From Tianweitania sp. UT-5YL-CI-8 (GTDB taxonomy: Bacteria; Pseudomonadota; Alphaproteobacteria; Rhizobiales; Rhizobiaceae): a DNA stretch of 64,000 bases. Each line of letters begins with the position of its first letter. The stretch's first letter is position 1. The stretch is from NCBI RefSeq assembly GCF_030010215.1, contig NZ_JASCRR010000012.1, forward strand, positions 62,001 through 126,000, read 5' to 3'. The position numbers were made by a program, and so were the translations under genes. Shown piece by piece: positions 56,797-64,000 of the stretch. The notes under the pieces were generated by a model that saw only the letters and a program-made list of their open reading frames with translations, did no database searches and was not told where the DNA came from.

Positions 56797-57204
56797 ATGG
56801 CTGAAGCTTTCCAGTTCGAACTCGTTTCTCCCGAGCGTCTGCTCGTGTCGGAAAAGGTCGAGTCTGTCGTCATTCCGGCAACGGAAGGTGAAATGACCGT
56901 CATGGCCAATCACGCTCCGGTCATGACCACGGTCAAGCCCGGCGTCGTGACGGTCAAGACCGTCGGCGGCCAGGAAGAGCGCTATGTCGTGTTCGGCGGT
57001 TTCGCTGATATCCTGCCGACCGGCTGCACGCTTCTGGCGGAGTCGGCAACCGCGGTGAAGCACATCGACCGCGCGGACCTTGCGCAGCGTATCCAGGATG
57101 CCCGCGAGGACGTCGCGGATGCCAAGGACGATCATTCCCGGACCAAGGCGGAAGAGTTCCTGCATCAGCTGACGACGCTGGAAGGCGCTGTCATCCCAGC
57201 CTGA
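56797..57204 (+). CDS. atpC: ATP synthase F1 subunit epsilon
   Basis: The epsilon subunit regulates F1 and couples it to the rotor. The 135-residue protein has the family N-terminal domain FELVSPERLLVSEKVESVVI, EGEMTVMANHAPVMTTVKPG and RYVVFGGFADILPTGCTLLA, then a helical C-terminal hairpin with LAQRIQDAREDVADAKDD. ATG 56797 matches relatives. It is the last gene of the operon, followed by a terminator. Confidence 0.97.
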   Translation: MAEAFQFELVSPERLLVSEKVESVVIPATEGEMTVMANHAPVMTTVKPGVVTVKTVGGQEERYVVFGGFADILPTGCTLLAESATAVKHIDRADLAQRIQDAREDVADAKDDHSRTKAEEFLHQLTTLEGAVIPA

Positions 57205-57225
57205 GGGCGGATGCACTGAAGTTTC

Positions 57226-57257
57226 AAAAGCCGGGCCTGCTAAGGTCCGGCTTTTTT
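57226..57257 (+). terminator. Terminator of the atp operon
   Basis: The stem AAAAGCCGG/CCGGCTTTT, with the flanking CCT/AGG pairs in the loop, is followed by TTTT. It lies 21 bases after the atpC stop and overlaps the end of the oppositely oriented glycosylase gene by one base. Confidence 0.92.
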
Positions 57258-57982
57258 CATTCGCCGGCGTGCGATCTCGCTCCGGATCGAGGTCTCGTGT
57301 AGAGGCAGGTTCGCGCCACCGGGCATGAGCCGCATTGCGGGTTGCTGTGGGTGCAGGTCTGCTGACCGAAGCGTTTCATCAGGCGGTGCAGTTCCTCCAG
57401 TTCCTGAGCGGACCAGCTTGGGCAACGCGTCATGACCGACTCAAACGCGATCCGGGCGTCCGCTCCAGCCCGCAACACGCCTTGCCGGGTCAGGATGCGG
57501 ATGATGTGCGTGTCGGCGACGAAGGCCAGCCGGGCGAGAGAGGTGAAATTCAGCACCGAGGCGGAAACCTTGCGGCCGACACCGGGCAGGCGCTCGAGCC
57601 AGCGCAAGGCATCCATCACCGGCCATGCGGCGAGGAATGAAAGATCGAAATCCGGCACGATCTTGCCGACCGTCTGCAGCGTGCGGTGAAGATGGTCGGC
57701 CTTGTCTTCTGCATAGGTGACGGGGTGGATGGTCTCCAGCATTTCGTCAGGCTTGGCAAGAGCCATCGCCGGCCAGCTTTCATAGCGTTCCAACAGGCGC
57801 CAGTAGGCAGCCCATGACACGTCATCAAGCGTCTTGCTGCTGAGAAGCGATTTGACGAGTTGGCCCATCGGCGACAGTCGTTCATAGGGCCGCGCCGGCA
57901 GTTTCACCGCCGACCGCAGGCTCTCCTGGAGCGCGCCGATCTCGTTCCTGTCCTCGAATGCGAAAGCCAATTGCATCGACAT
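57257..57982 (-). CDS. Endonuclease III-like HhH-GPD glycosylase with [4Fe-4S] loop
   Basis: The 241-residue protein is a base-excision repair glycosylase/lyase: the helix-hairpin-helix LERLPGVGRKVSASV with the catalytic lysine (K in GRK), the catalytic Asp in VADTHIIRIL and the C-terminal iron-sulfur loop CTHSNPQCGSCPVARTC (C-x6-C-x2-C-x5-C). These mark the Nth family. It differs from normal Nth by a longer, charged N-terminus, and is probably a second paralogue. It is divergent from the mod gene of a type III restriction system across 143 AT-rich bases. Confidence 0.9.
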   Translation of the reverse strand: MSMQLAFAFEDRNEIGALQESLRSAVKLPARPYERLSPMGQLVKSLLSSKTLDDVSWAAYWRLLERYESWPAMALAKPDEMLETIHPVTYAEDKADHLHRTLQTVGKIVPDFDLSFLAAWPVMDALRWLERLPGVGRKVSASVLNFTSLARLAFVADTHIIRILTRQGVLRAGADARIAFESVMTRCPSWSAQELEELHRLMKRFGQQTCTHSNPQCGSCPVARTCLYTRPRSGARSHAGE

Positions 57983-58039
57983 GATATGGAACAGATTGCG
58001 AACATCTTGAAGGCGCCGAATTCTATTTTTTATAAATCC

Positions 58040-58052
58040 ATCTACCGTAGAT
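58040..58052. promoter_or_regulatory. Perfect small dyad in the glycosylase/mod divergent promoter
   Basis: ATCTAC-C-GTAGAT is a perfect six-base inverted repeat around one base. A partial copy, ATCTATA, lies at about 58083. It may be an operator for the restriction-modification system or the glycosylase gene. Short dyads arise by chance too, so confidence is low. Confidence 0.4.
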
Positions 58053-58125
58053 TGTGATTTCGCTCTTTACGATCAAAATGCAATCTATAAGAGTGTCCAG
58101 AATGGATACTTGGAGGAGTGGCGGA

Positions 58126-59697
58126 ATGGCTGATCGCAGGGGACGTCTCGAACTCGTCTGGGTCAACAAGGATGACCGTCCTCTGCTGGAGCCGCGCATT
58201 CTTCTGGAAGATGGTGGCAAGAGCTACCCGCGCGGCGCAGTGTCGGACAACATGCTCGTCTATGGCGACAATCTGCTCGCACTCAAGGCGCTGGAGCAGG
58301 ATTTCGCCGGTAAGGTGAAATGCTGTTTCATCGATCCGCCCTACAACACTGGCAGCGCGTTCACCCATTATGACGATGGGATGGAGCATTCGATCTGGTT
58401 GGGCCTGATGCGCGACCGGCTGGAACTCATCCGAAACTTGTTGTCTGAAGACGGCTCGCTCTGGATCAGTATCGACGACAATGAAGCGCATTATCTCAAG
58501 GTTTTGTGCGACGAGATTTTCGGGCGTATCAACTTCGTCGCCAATGTCGTCTGGCAGAAGCGAACGTCGCCAGATGCGCGGCTTGGCCTGGGCGGTGCGC
58601 ATGATCACATTCTCGTCTTCGCCAAGGATGCGAACAAACTGAAATTCCGGCCGATCCTCCGCAGCGATAAGCAGACCAAGGGCTATCGCAATCCCGATGA
58701 CGATCCGCGCGGTCCCTGGACCTCGTCCGACTTTACCGCGCAGGGTTATAGGCCCAACCAGATGTATGAGATCGTTACGCCGGGCGGCGCGCGACACAAG
58801 CCGCAGGCTGGCCGCTGCTGGAAAAACATCGAGCCTGTTTTCCGGAAGCTCGTGGAGGACAACCGCGTCTATTTCGGCAGGGATGGCAAGGGCGTTCCCC
58901 GCCGCAAGACCTTCCTGTCTGAAAGCGAAGGCGTTGCGGCCTGGAGTTGGTGGAACAATGAGGATGTCGGCCACAACCAAGAGGCGAAGAAGGAGAGCAT
59001 TGCACTGTTTGGCGCAGGCGATGCCTTTGCTACGCCCAAGCCCGAGCGGCTGATCAAGCGGGTGCTGGAGATCGCCACTGATCCCGGCGATCTCGTGCTC
59101 GATTCCTTCGCCGGCTCCGGCACCACGGGGGCAGTTGCCCACAAGATGGGGCGGCGCTGGATCATGGTCGAACTTGGCGAACACTGCCACACCCATATCC
59201 TGCCGCGGCTGCGCAAGGTGGTGGATGGCACCGACGAGGGCGGCGTGACCAAGGCGATTGGCTGGGAGGGCGGCAATGCGTTCCGCTATTTCAAGCTCGC
59301 GCCGTCGCTGCTGCAGAAAGATCTGTTCGGTCGCCCCGTGATCGCGCAGGACTATGACGCCACGATGCTGGCGCGCGCTGTCTGCAAGATCGAAGGCTTC
59401 ACCTATGCGCCGAGCGACGTGTTCCACTGGCAGCACGGCTACTCCACCGAAAGCGCCTTCATCTATGTGACGCCGAAGGTTCTGGACTCAGAGGAACTGG
59501 CGTTGCTGGACGAGCAAGTCGGCCGGCGTCAAAGCCTTCTGGTGATGTGTCGCGCTTTCCGCGCCCAGGCTGGCCGCTTCGAGCGGCTGACGGTGCGCAA
59601 GATTCCGGCGCATCTGCTGGCGTCCTGCGATTGGGGCCGTGACGATTACAGCCTCCCTTCGGCCACCCCTTCGCCTGAAGTAGCAGCTGATTTCTGA
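58126..59697 (+). CDS. mod: Type III restriction system DNA methyltransferase subunit (beta-class)
   Basis: Mod methylates adenine in an asymmetric site and supplies the specificity of the type III enzyme. The 523-residue protein has the catalytic DPPYNTGSAF before the SAM-binding DSFAGSGTTGAVA, the order of beta-class methyltransferases. The region between (residues about 150-330) is the likely target-recognition part. ATG 58126 is chosen because GGAGGAG stands six bases upstream; the 24 codons before it are doubtful. res follows 15 bases downstream. Confidence 0.93.
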   Translation: MADRRGRLELVWVNKDDRPLLEPRILLEDGGKSYPRGAVSDNMLVYGDNLLALKALEQDFAGKVKCCFIDPPYNTGSAFTHYDDGMEHSIWLGLMRDRLELIRNLLSEDGSLWISIDDNEAHYLKVLCDEIFGRINFVANVVWQKRTSPDARLGLGGAHDHILVFAKDANKLKFRPILRSDKQTKGYRNPDDDPRGPWTSSDFTAQGYRPNQMYEIVTPGGARHKPQAGRCWKNIEPVFRKLVEDNRVYFGRDGKGVPRRKTFLSESEGVAAWSWWNNEDVGHNQEAKKESIALFGAGDAFATPKPERLIKRVLEIATDPGDLVLDSFAGSGTTGAVAHKMGRRWIMVELGEHCHTHILPRLRKVVDGTDEGGVTKAIGWEGGNAFRYFKLAPSLLQKDLFGRPVIAQDYDATMLARAVCKIEGFTYAPSDVFHWQHGYSTESAFIYVTPKVLDSEELALLDEQVGRRQSLLVMCRAFRAQAGRFERLTVRKIPAHLLASCDWGRDDYSLPSATPSPEVAADF

Positions 59698-59712
59698 GCG
59701 GCTGGCGAGATC

Positions 59713-62358
59713 ATGGACAGTACGGCATCGACCATCGCGAACCGGCTCAGCCTGCGAGCGCCGCAGGGCGAGGCGCTTGAGAGGCTCGCCGGGCTGACGG
59801 GGCTTCTGCCGATGCGGCGGCAGCCGGATCGCGCAACTGATATGGAAACACTGCTGGCTGCGGTGCGCGAGGTGTTTCCGTCCGTGCAGGATTTCGAGCG
59901 CGATTTTCCGAGTGTCTGCTTTGCGCTGGCTACCGGCGTCGGCAAAACACGATTGATGGGTGCCTTCATCGGCTATCTGCACGCGGTCCACGGCATCCGC
60001 AACTTCTTCGTGCTGGCGCCTAACCTCACCATCTACGAGAAACTGATCACGGATTTCACCCCAAACACGCCGAAATATGTGCTGCGCGGGCTATCAGATT
60101 TTGCCGTGCTGCCGCCGATGCTGGTGACAGGCGAGACCTTCGAACGCCAGATACGTTCCGGCGGACGGCTGCTGCCGGTGGCCATCAACATCTTCAACAG
60201 TTCCAAGATCAACGCCGAGCTGCACGGCGACAAACTGCGCATGCGAACTTTCCGCGAGGAGATCGGCTCCAGCTATTTTGACCATCTGGCTGAACTCGAC
60301 GACCTGGTGCTGATCATGGACGAATCGCATCGCTACCGCGCATCGGCCGGCGTGCGGGCGCTGAACGAGCTCAACCCGCTGCTGGGGTTGGAACTGACTG
60401 CCACGCCGTTCGTGGAGACGTCGCGCGGGGCCGTGCCGTTTCGCAATGTCATTTACGATTATCCGCTGGCGCGCGCCATCGCCGATGGTTTCGTCAAGGA
60501 GCCCGCCGTCGTCACGCGCGAGAATTTTTCTGCTGCCGGCCTGTCCGAAGGCGAGCTTGAACGCATCAAGCTGGAAGACGGCGTTCGCCTGCATGAGAGC
60601 GTCAAGGTGGAGCTTGAAACCCATGCCCGAAACACCGGCGGACGGCTGGTCAAGCCGTTCGTGCTTGTAATCGCCCGCAACATTTCGCATGCCGCCGAGA
60701 TCGTTGCTTTGCTGCAATCGCCCGGTTTTGCCGGCGGGTGCTATGCCGGCAAGGTTATCCAGGTCGACTCCAGCGTGAAGGAAGAGGAGACGATAAAGCG
60801 CCTGCTGCGCATCGAGCGCGCGGAAGAGGCAACCGAGATCGTCGTCCACGTCAACATGCTGAAGGAAGGCTGGGACGTGAACAACCTCTACACCATCGTG
60901 CCGCTGCGCGCTGCCAATGCCCGCACGTTGATCGAACAGTCGATCGGGCGTGGCCTGCGGCTACCTTTCGGGCGACGTACCGGCATTCCCGCGCTGGACC
61001 GGCTGTCCATCGTCGCGCATGACCGCTTTCAGGAGATCGTCGAAGAGGCGCGAAGACCGGGTTCGGTGTTGCGCCTGGCCGAGGTCGTCCTGTGCGACAC
61101 GGATTCGCCAGCGCCGTCCGTCAGCGTCGAATCCATGCCGCTGGTCGAGATGCGGCTGGGATTGTCTGGAACGCCAGTCGGCCCGGAGGCGCGTTTCGCC
61201 CTGCAGGAAAGATCAGCGGTCGCCTTCGTGTGGGAGGCGCTGGCGGCGATGGAACGCCAGCCCGACGCGTTGCCTGATCTCTGCGCCTTGGCGGAGCCGG
61301 CCTTTCGCGCTCGGCTTGCCGAGCAGTTGGCGGAGGCGCCAATAGTTCTGCCGGCCGCGGTCGATGCAGCTGATCTGGTCGACCGTGTGGCTGAGGTGGT
61401 GGCCGAGACGATGATCTCCATTCCGCGCATCATGGCGGTGCCGGAGACCGGCTCTGCCGGTGTGCTTGTGCCGTTTCGGCTCGATCTTGCCGCCATGCGG
61501 TTCGAGCCGCCCAGCGAGACGCTTTGGATAGCCCATCTCAGCACCGGCAGGGTCGACCGCATCGGCGCTGCGGACAGGGCCGATGCCGGAGCCCGACTGG
61601 AAGATATTGTCGTCAATGTCCTGTCGTCGCTGGACGACGTCGCCTACGAGCTCAATGTTGAGGTGTTGCAGGATCTTGCTGCCCAGGTCGCGGCGCACCT
61701 GCGTTTGCAGATGGACGAGGCGTCGGCCTGTCGAACCGCGCGGTTCCACGGCAAGGAGATTGCGCGGTTCGTGCGCGCGCAGATGCCGTGGCGCGTTGCC
61801 GCGGCCAGCGGGGGCGCGCGAACCGTAGTGTCGCGGGGTTTCACCTTGCTGCAACCGTCCGCCTATTCGATTGTTGCAGATGCGGAGCCGCTCGATTTTT
61901 TTCGGCCGCCACAGGACCGAGGCACAATGAGCCGGCATGTGTTCGGCGGTTTTGCGCGCTGTCTCTATCCGCTGCAGAAATTCGATTCCGACCCCGAACG
62001 GGTGATGGCTGTCATCCTCGACCGCGATGCGCTGAAATGGTTCAGGCCGGCAAAGGGACAGTTCCAGATTTTTTATTGCTTGGGTGGCGAGACCTTCGAA
62101 TACCAGCCTGATTTTGTCGCTGAGACCGGCGATGCCATTCTGATGATCGAGGTCAAGGGGACCGACCGGATGACGGCTCCCGACGTGTTGGCCAAGCGGG
62201 ATGCTGCTGTCGCGTGGTGCCGTCAGGCGAGCATGTACGCTCTGGCGCATGGTGGAACGCCATGGCGCTACCTGCTCGTGCCACATGACCGGATCGCGGA
62301 AAACATGTCGCTCGAGGGGTTGGACCGGCTGTTTCACACCCTCGCGGAACCCGCCTGA
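59713..62358 (+). CDS. res: Type III restriction endonuclease subunit (helicase-nuclease)
   Basis: Res translocates along DNA and cuts it after two sites meet. The 881-residue protein has a superfamily 2 helicase core (Walker A ALATGVGKTRL, DESH box LIMDESHRY, LTATP, QSIGRGLRLP) and a C-terminal PD-(D/E)xK nuclease (YQPDFVAETGDAILMIEVKG, with D, E and K aligned). It is the partner of the Mod gene immediately upstream, 15 bases away, and presumably co-transcribed. Both genes look intact, so the system may be active. Confidence 0.93.
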   Translation: MDSTASTIANRLSLRAPQGEALERLAGLTGLLPMRRQPDRATDMETLLAAVREVFPSVQDFERDFPSVCFALATGVGKTRLMGAFIGYLHAVHGIRNFFVLAPNLTIYEKLITDFTPNTPKYVLRGLSDFAVLPPMLVTGETFERQIRSGGRLLPVAINIFNSSKINAELHGDKLRMRTFREEIGSSYFDHLAELDDLVLIMDESHRYRASAGVRALNELNPLLGLELTATPFVETSRGAVPFRNVIYDYPLARAIADGFVKEPAVVTRENFSAAGLSEGELERIKLEDGVRLHESVKVELETHARNTGGRLVKPFVLVIARNISHAAEIVALLQSPGFAGGCYAGKVIQVDSSVKEEETIKRLLRIERAEEATEIVVHVNMLKEGWDVNNLYTIVPLRAANARTLIEQSIGRGLRLPFGRRTGIPALDRLSIVAHDRFQEIVEEARRPGSVLRLAEVVLCDTDSPAPSVSVESMPLVEMRLGLSGTPVGPEARFALQERSAVAFVWEALAAMERQPDALPDLCALAEPAFRARLAEQLAEAPIVLPAAVDAADLVDRVAEVVAETMISIPRIMAVPETGSAGVLVPFRLDLAAMRFEPPSETLWIAHLSTGRVDRIGAADRADAGARLEDIVVNVLSSLDDVAYELNVEVLQDLAAQVAAHLRLQMDEASACRTARFHGKEIARFVRAQMPWRVAAASGGARTVVSRGFTLLQPSAYSIVADAEPLDFFRPPQDRGTMSRHVFGGFARCLYPLQKFDSDPERVMAVILDRDALKWFRPAKGQFQIFYCLGGETFEYQPDFVAETGDAILMIEVKGTDRMTAPDVLAKRDAAVAWCRQASMYALAHGGTPWRYLLVPHDRIAENMSLEGLDRLFHTLAEPA

Positions 62359-63090
62359 TCAGGGCTGCAGCATGCGCCGCATCACCTTACCAAGCGTCAG
62401 CGTGTGGTCGAAGCGGCCATGCCGGATGAACTCCAGCGTCTCGGCAATGACCAGCGGGTTGTTCATCATGAAGGTATGTGAGGCGCTCAGCACGATGTGG
62501 TCGGCCATGCCATCCACCTTCGTGCTCTCAACCGAAACTTTCCCATCGTTCGGGCCGGTGAACACAGACGACATCAGCGGGTTCAGGCTGAGATTGCCTG
62601 CAATCACCCCGAGCGGAAACGTCACCGGTCCGAGCGCATTCGGAAGACTGTCGCCGGCGGTGCCGAGCTGCAGGCCGGCGGGACCGTTGATCCACTGGAA
62701 CGCGGTGAGGCCGCTGAGCGTATCGACCAGTTCGGAACCGTGATTGGGTGGTGCGAGCATGACGGTGCGGCCGAGATTGGCCGGCCGGTTATCCGCAAGC
62801 CAGGCGCGGGCAAGAATGCCGCCCATGGAATGGGTGACGAAATGGATCTTGCCGGCTTCCGCACCGCATCGCTCAACCGAATCGGAGACGAAGGACATCA
62901 AGTCCTCGACCGGCGCATTGGTGGAGGGGTAGCTGTCATTGACCACCTTGTAGTCGAAGGCGGATAGCGTCTCCTCCATCAGCGTCAGCGAGTTTTCCGT
63001 GCGTCCGAGACCGTGCAGCAGCACGACGCAGTCCTGGGCCTGGGCAAGGGCAGGGATCAGCGTCATGACGATCAGGATAAAAGCGCGCAT
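62359..63090 (-). CDS. Secreted alpha/beta-hydrolase lipase
   Basis: The 243-residue product has a signal peptide ([16 protein letters not shown], cleavage near AQA/QD). The oxyanion loop [10 protein letters not shown], the nucleophile GXSXG-type site [12 protein letters not shown] (serine) and a catalytic His near HTFMMNNP identify the fold. PGAP1/lipase-like enzymes of this sort hydrolyse esters in the periplasm. ATG 63090 gives the signal peptide; an in-frame ATG lies three codons upstream. It converges on res with no bases between the stops. Confidence 0.85.
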   Translation of the reverse strand: MRAFILIVMTLIPALAQAQDCVVLLHGLGRTENSLTLMEETLSAFDYKVVNDSYPSTNAPVEDLMSFVSDSVERCGAEAGKIHFVTHSMGGILARAWLADNRPANLGRTVMLAPPNHGSELVDTLSGLTAFQWINGPAGLQLGTAGDSLPNALGPVTFPLGVIAGNLSLNPLMSSVFTGPNDGKVSVESTKVDGMADHIVLSASHTFMMNNPLVIAETLEFIRHGRFDHTLTLGKVMRRMLQP

Positions 63091-63155
63091 GGGGTGCATC
63101 TAGCGCCGGTTGGGTGAGGCGCTCAAGAGCAGGCCGGCGCGCGGATGGACAAATT

Positions 63156-64000
63156 TCAGCCGTCGTGGAGGATGAATTCCAGATAGAGATTGCGCTGGAA
63201 AATCGAGCCGTTGTCGTCGGAGATCAACGAGACCATCAGCGCGCCGTCGTCGCGTCGCCAGACGTCCAGCCCTTCCATATTGTCGATCTGGTAGCTCATG
63301 TCGGTGTTCAGCAACACGGGACCGTCGGCGGTCGACCCGGCGCGGATCGTGTCGGCTTCGATGCGCCTAAGACGCATCCGGACGCCCGAGACGACGAAGT
63401 AGCTGCGCTCGAGCAGCAACAGGTCGCCATCGGGCAGGAAGGCGCCGTCTGTGATGTCGAAGTCGCCGTCACGGCGGATGGTGAAGACACCCTTTTGCGG
63501 CCCGTCCAGAATGGCGGCGAAAACGTTGCCGTGGCGGTCGATGCTGCGCTCGGAGACAGCGACCAAAGCACCGCGTAGCGGCCCATCCTTGGCTGCGAAG
63601 GCAAGCGTCTCGATGCCCTTGTTCTGGCGCAGCTCCCGGCGTGGGATGAGGAAATCGCGCCGGCTGACCGGGCCCTTCATGGCGCCCGGCTGCAAGCGAT
63701 ATTCCTCGACGCGGTGGTTGCGTTCGTAGCCCACTGCGGCGATCCCGTCGCGAACCGCCAGGCTTTCCGCATCGGCGGCCAGTTTGCCGCCCAGCGGCTT
63801 GCCCGCCGCGTCGACCATGGCCTGCATCCGGAAGTTTTGAAGGCCAGTGGGATGCATCATCGCGTCACGGGCAATTCCGCCGAAATACCAGTAGCCGGTG
63901 TCTGTGACGCCGATGAAATCGCTGCCGGGTGCGGTGAAGCGGAAGGCCGAAAAGCTGCCGAAGGCAGGCGCCGGCGCATTGAACTCCAGTCCACCGACGA
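63156..64000 (-). CDS. Esterase-like activity of phytase family protein, 3' part
   Basis: The gene enters from the right edge, so the N-terminus and signal are missing. The 281 visible codons include GVTDTGYWYFG, RDAMMHPTGLQNFRMQAM, KGIETLAFAAKDG and NMEGLDVWRRDDGALMVSLI, all typical of the phytase-like esterase family (PF13449), a beta-propeller enzyme group. It is probably periplasmic in most relatives. The substrate is not known. It is followed by a secreted lipase gene on the same strand. Confidence 0.85.
   Translation of the reverse strand, partial: VGGLEFNAPAPAFGSFSAFRFTAPGSDFIGVTDTGYWYFGGIARDAMMHPTGLQNFRMQAMVDAAGKPLGGKLAADAESLAVRDGIAAVGYERNHRVEEYRLQPGAMKGPVSRRDFLIPRRELRQNKGIETLAFAAKDGPLRGALVAVSERSIDRHGNVFAAILDGPQKGVFTIRRDGDFDITDGAFLPDGDLLLLERSYFVVSGVRMRLRRIEADTIRAGSTADGPVLLNTDMSYQIDNMEGLDVWRRDDGALMVSLISDDNGSIFQRNLYLEFILHDG

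Overview
The window looks like a chromosomal segment of an alphaproteobacterium of the Hyphomicrobiales, probably Phyllobacteriaceae (Mesorhizobium/Aminobacter type). This is inferred from high GC, an imuA-imuB-dnaE2 cassette behind a GAAC-N7-GAAC LexA box, an F1 ATP synthase operon (atpHAGDC) separate from F0, a long-tailed ribosomal protein L19, an IalB-family protein and an RirA/IscR-like Rrf2 regulator. No rRNA, tRNA, CRISPR array, prophage or insertion sequence was seen. Most of the sequence is ordinary core and shell genome.

Region 1 (1-5.0 kb): start of a LacI regulator, a luciferase-like monooxygenase with a fresh tandem duplication, a diguanylate cyclase with a duplicated sensor module, an Rrf2 regulator, an MgtC-like membrane protein and a solitary ScpB-like protein. 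Region 2 (5.3-12.5 kb): a sugar-acid module. A pentonate dehydratase of the IlvD/Edd family converges on a leftward ytfQ-ytfR-ytfT-yjfF furanose importer and a GntR regulator. A dyad lies in the ytfQ promoter, and part of it recurs upstream of the dehydratase. Region 3 (12.6-18.9 kb): a small protein, a strong small-RNA candidate with an anti-Shine-Dalgarno loop, the TIGR02587/TIGR02588 pair, leuB, a divergent oxidase and CoA-ester lyase, and a decayed acetyltransferase. Region 4 (19-25.5 kb): the SOS mutagenesis cassette and an N-acetyltransferase.

Region 5 (25.8-39.4 kb): Bax-inhibitor-1 protein, an ABC exporter of the YbbAP type beside a TesA-like esterase, thpR overlapping a low-molecular-weight phosphatase gene tail to tail, phhB, a YkvA-like protein, an ECF sigma factor with no anti-sigma gene beside it, rlmN, leuD and several envelope proteins. 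Region 6 (39.4-51.8 kb): xerC, rimM-trmD, rplS, rpmE, an MsbA-like exporter, transaldolase, priA, a PIN-domain toxin-antitoxin pair and a duplicated DUF1428 protein behind a 20-bp palindrome.

Region 7 (52-57.3 kb): atpHAGD, a 64-residue YHS-like cysteine protein, then atpC, translationally linked. Region 8 (57.3-64 kb): an endonuclease-III-like protein divergent from a complete type III restriction-modification pair (mod, res), then a secreted lipase and the 3' part of a phytase-like esterase gene. The most unusual items are the small RNA at about 12.9 kb, the YHS-like protein inside the atp operon, the orphan ECF sigma factor, and the glycosylase/type III restriction island with its small dyad.
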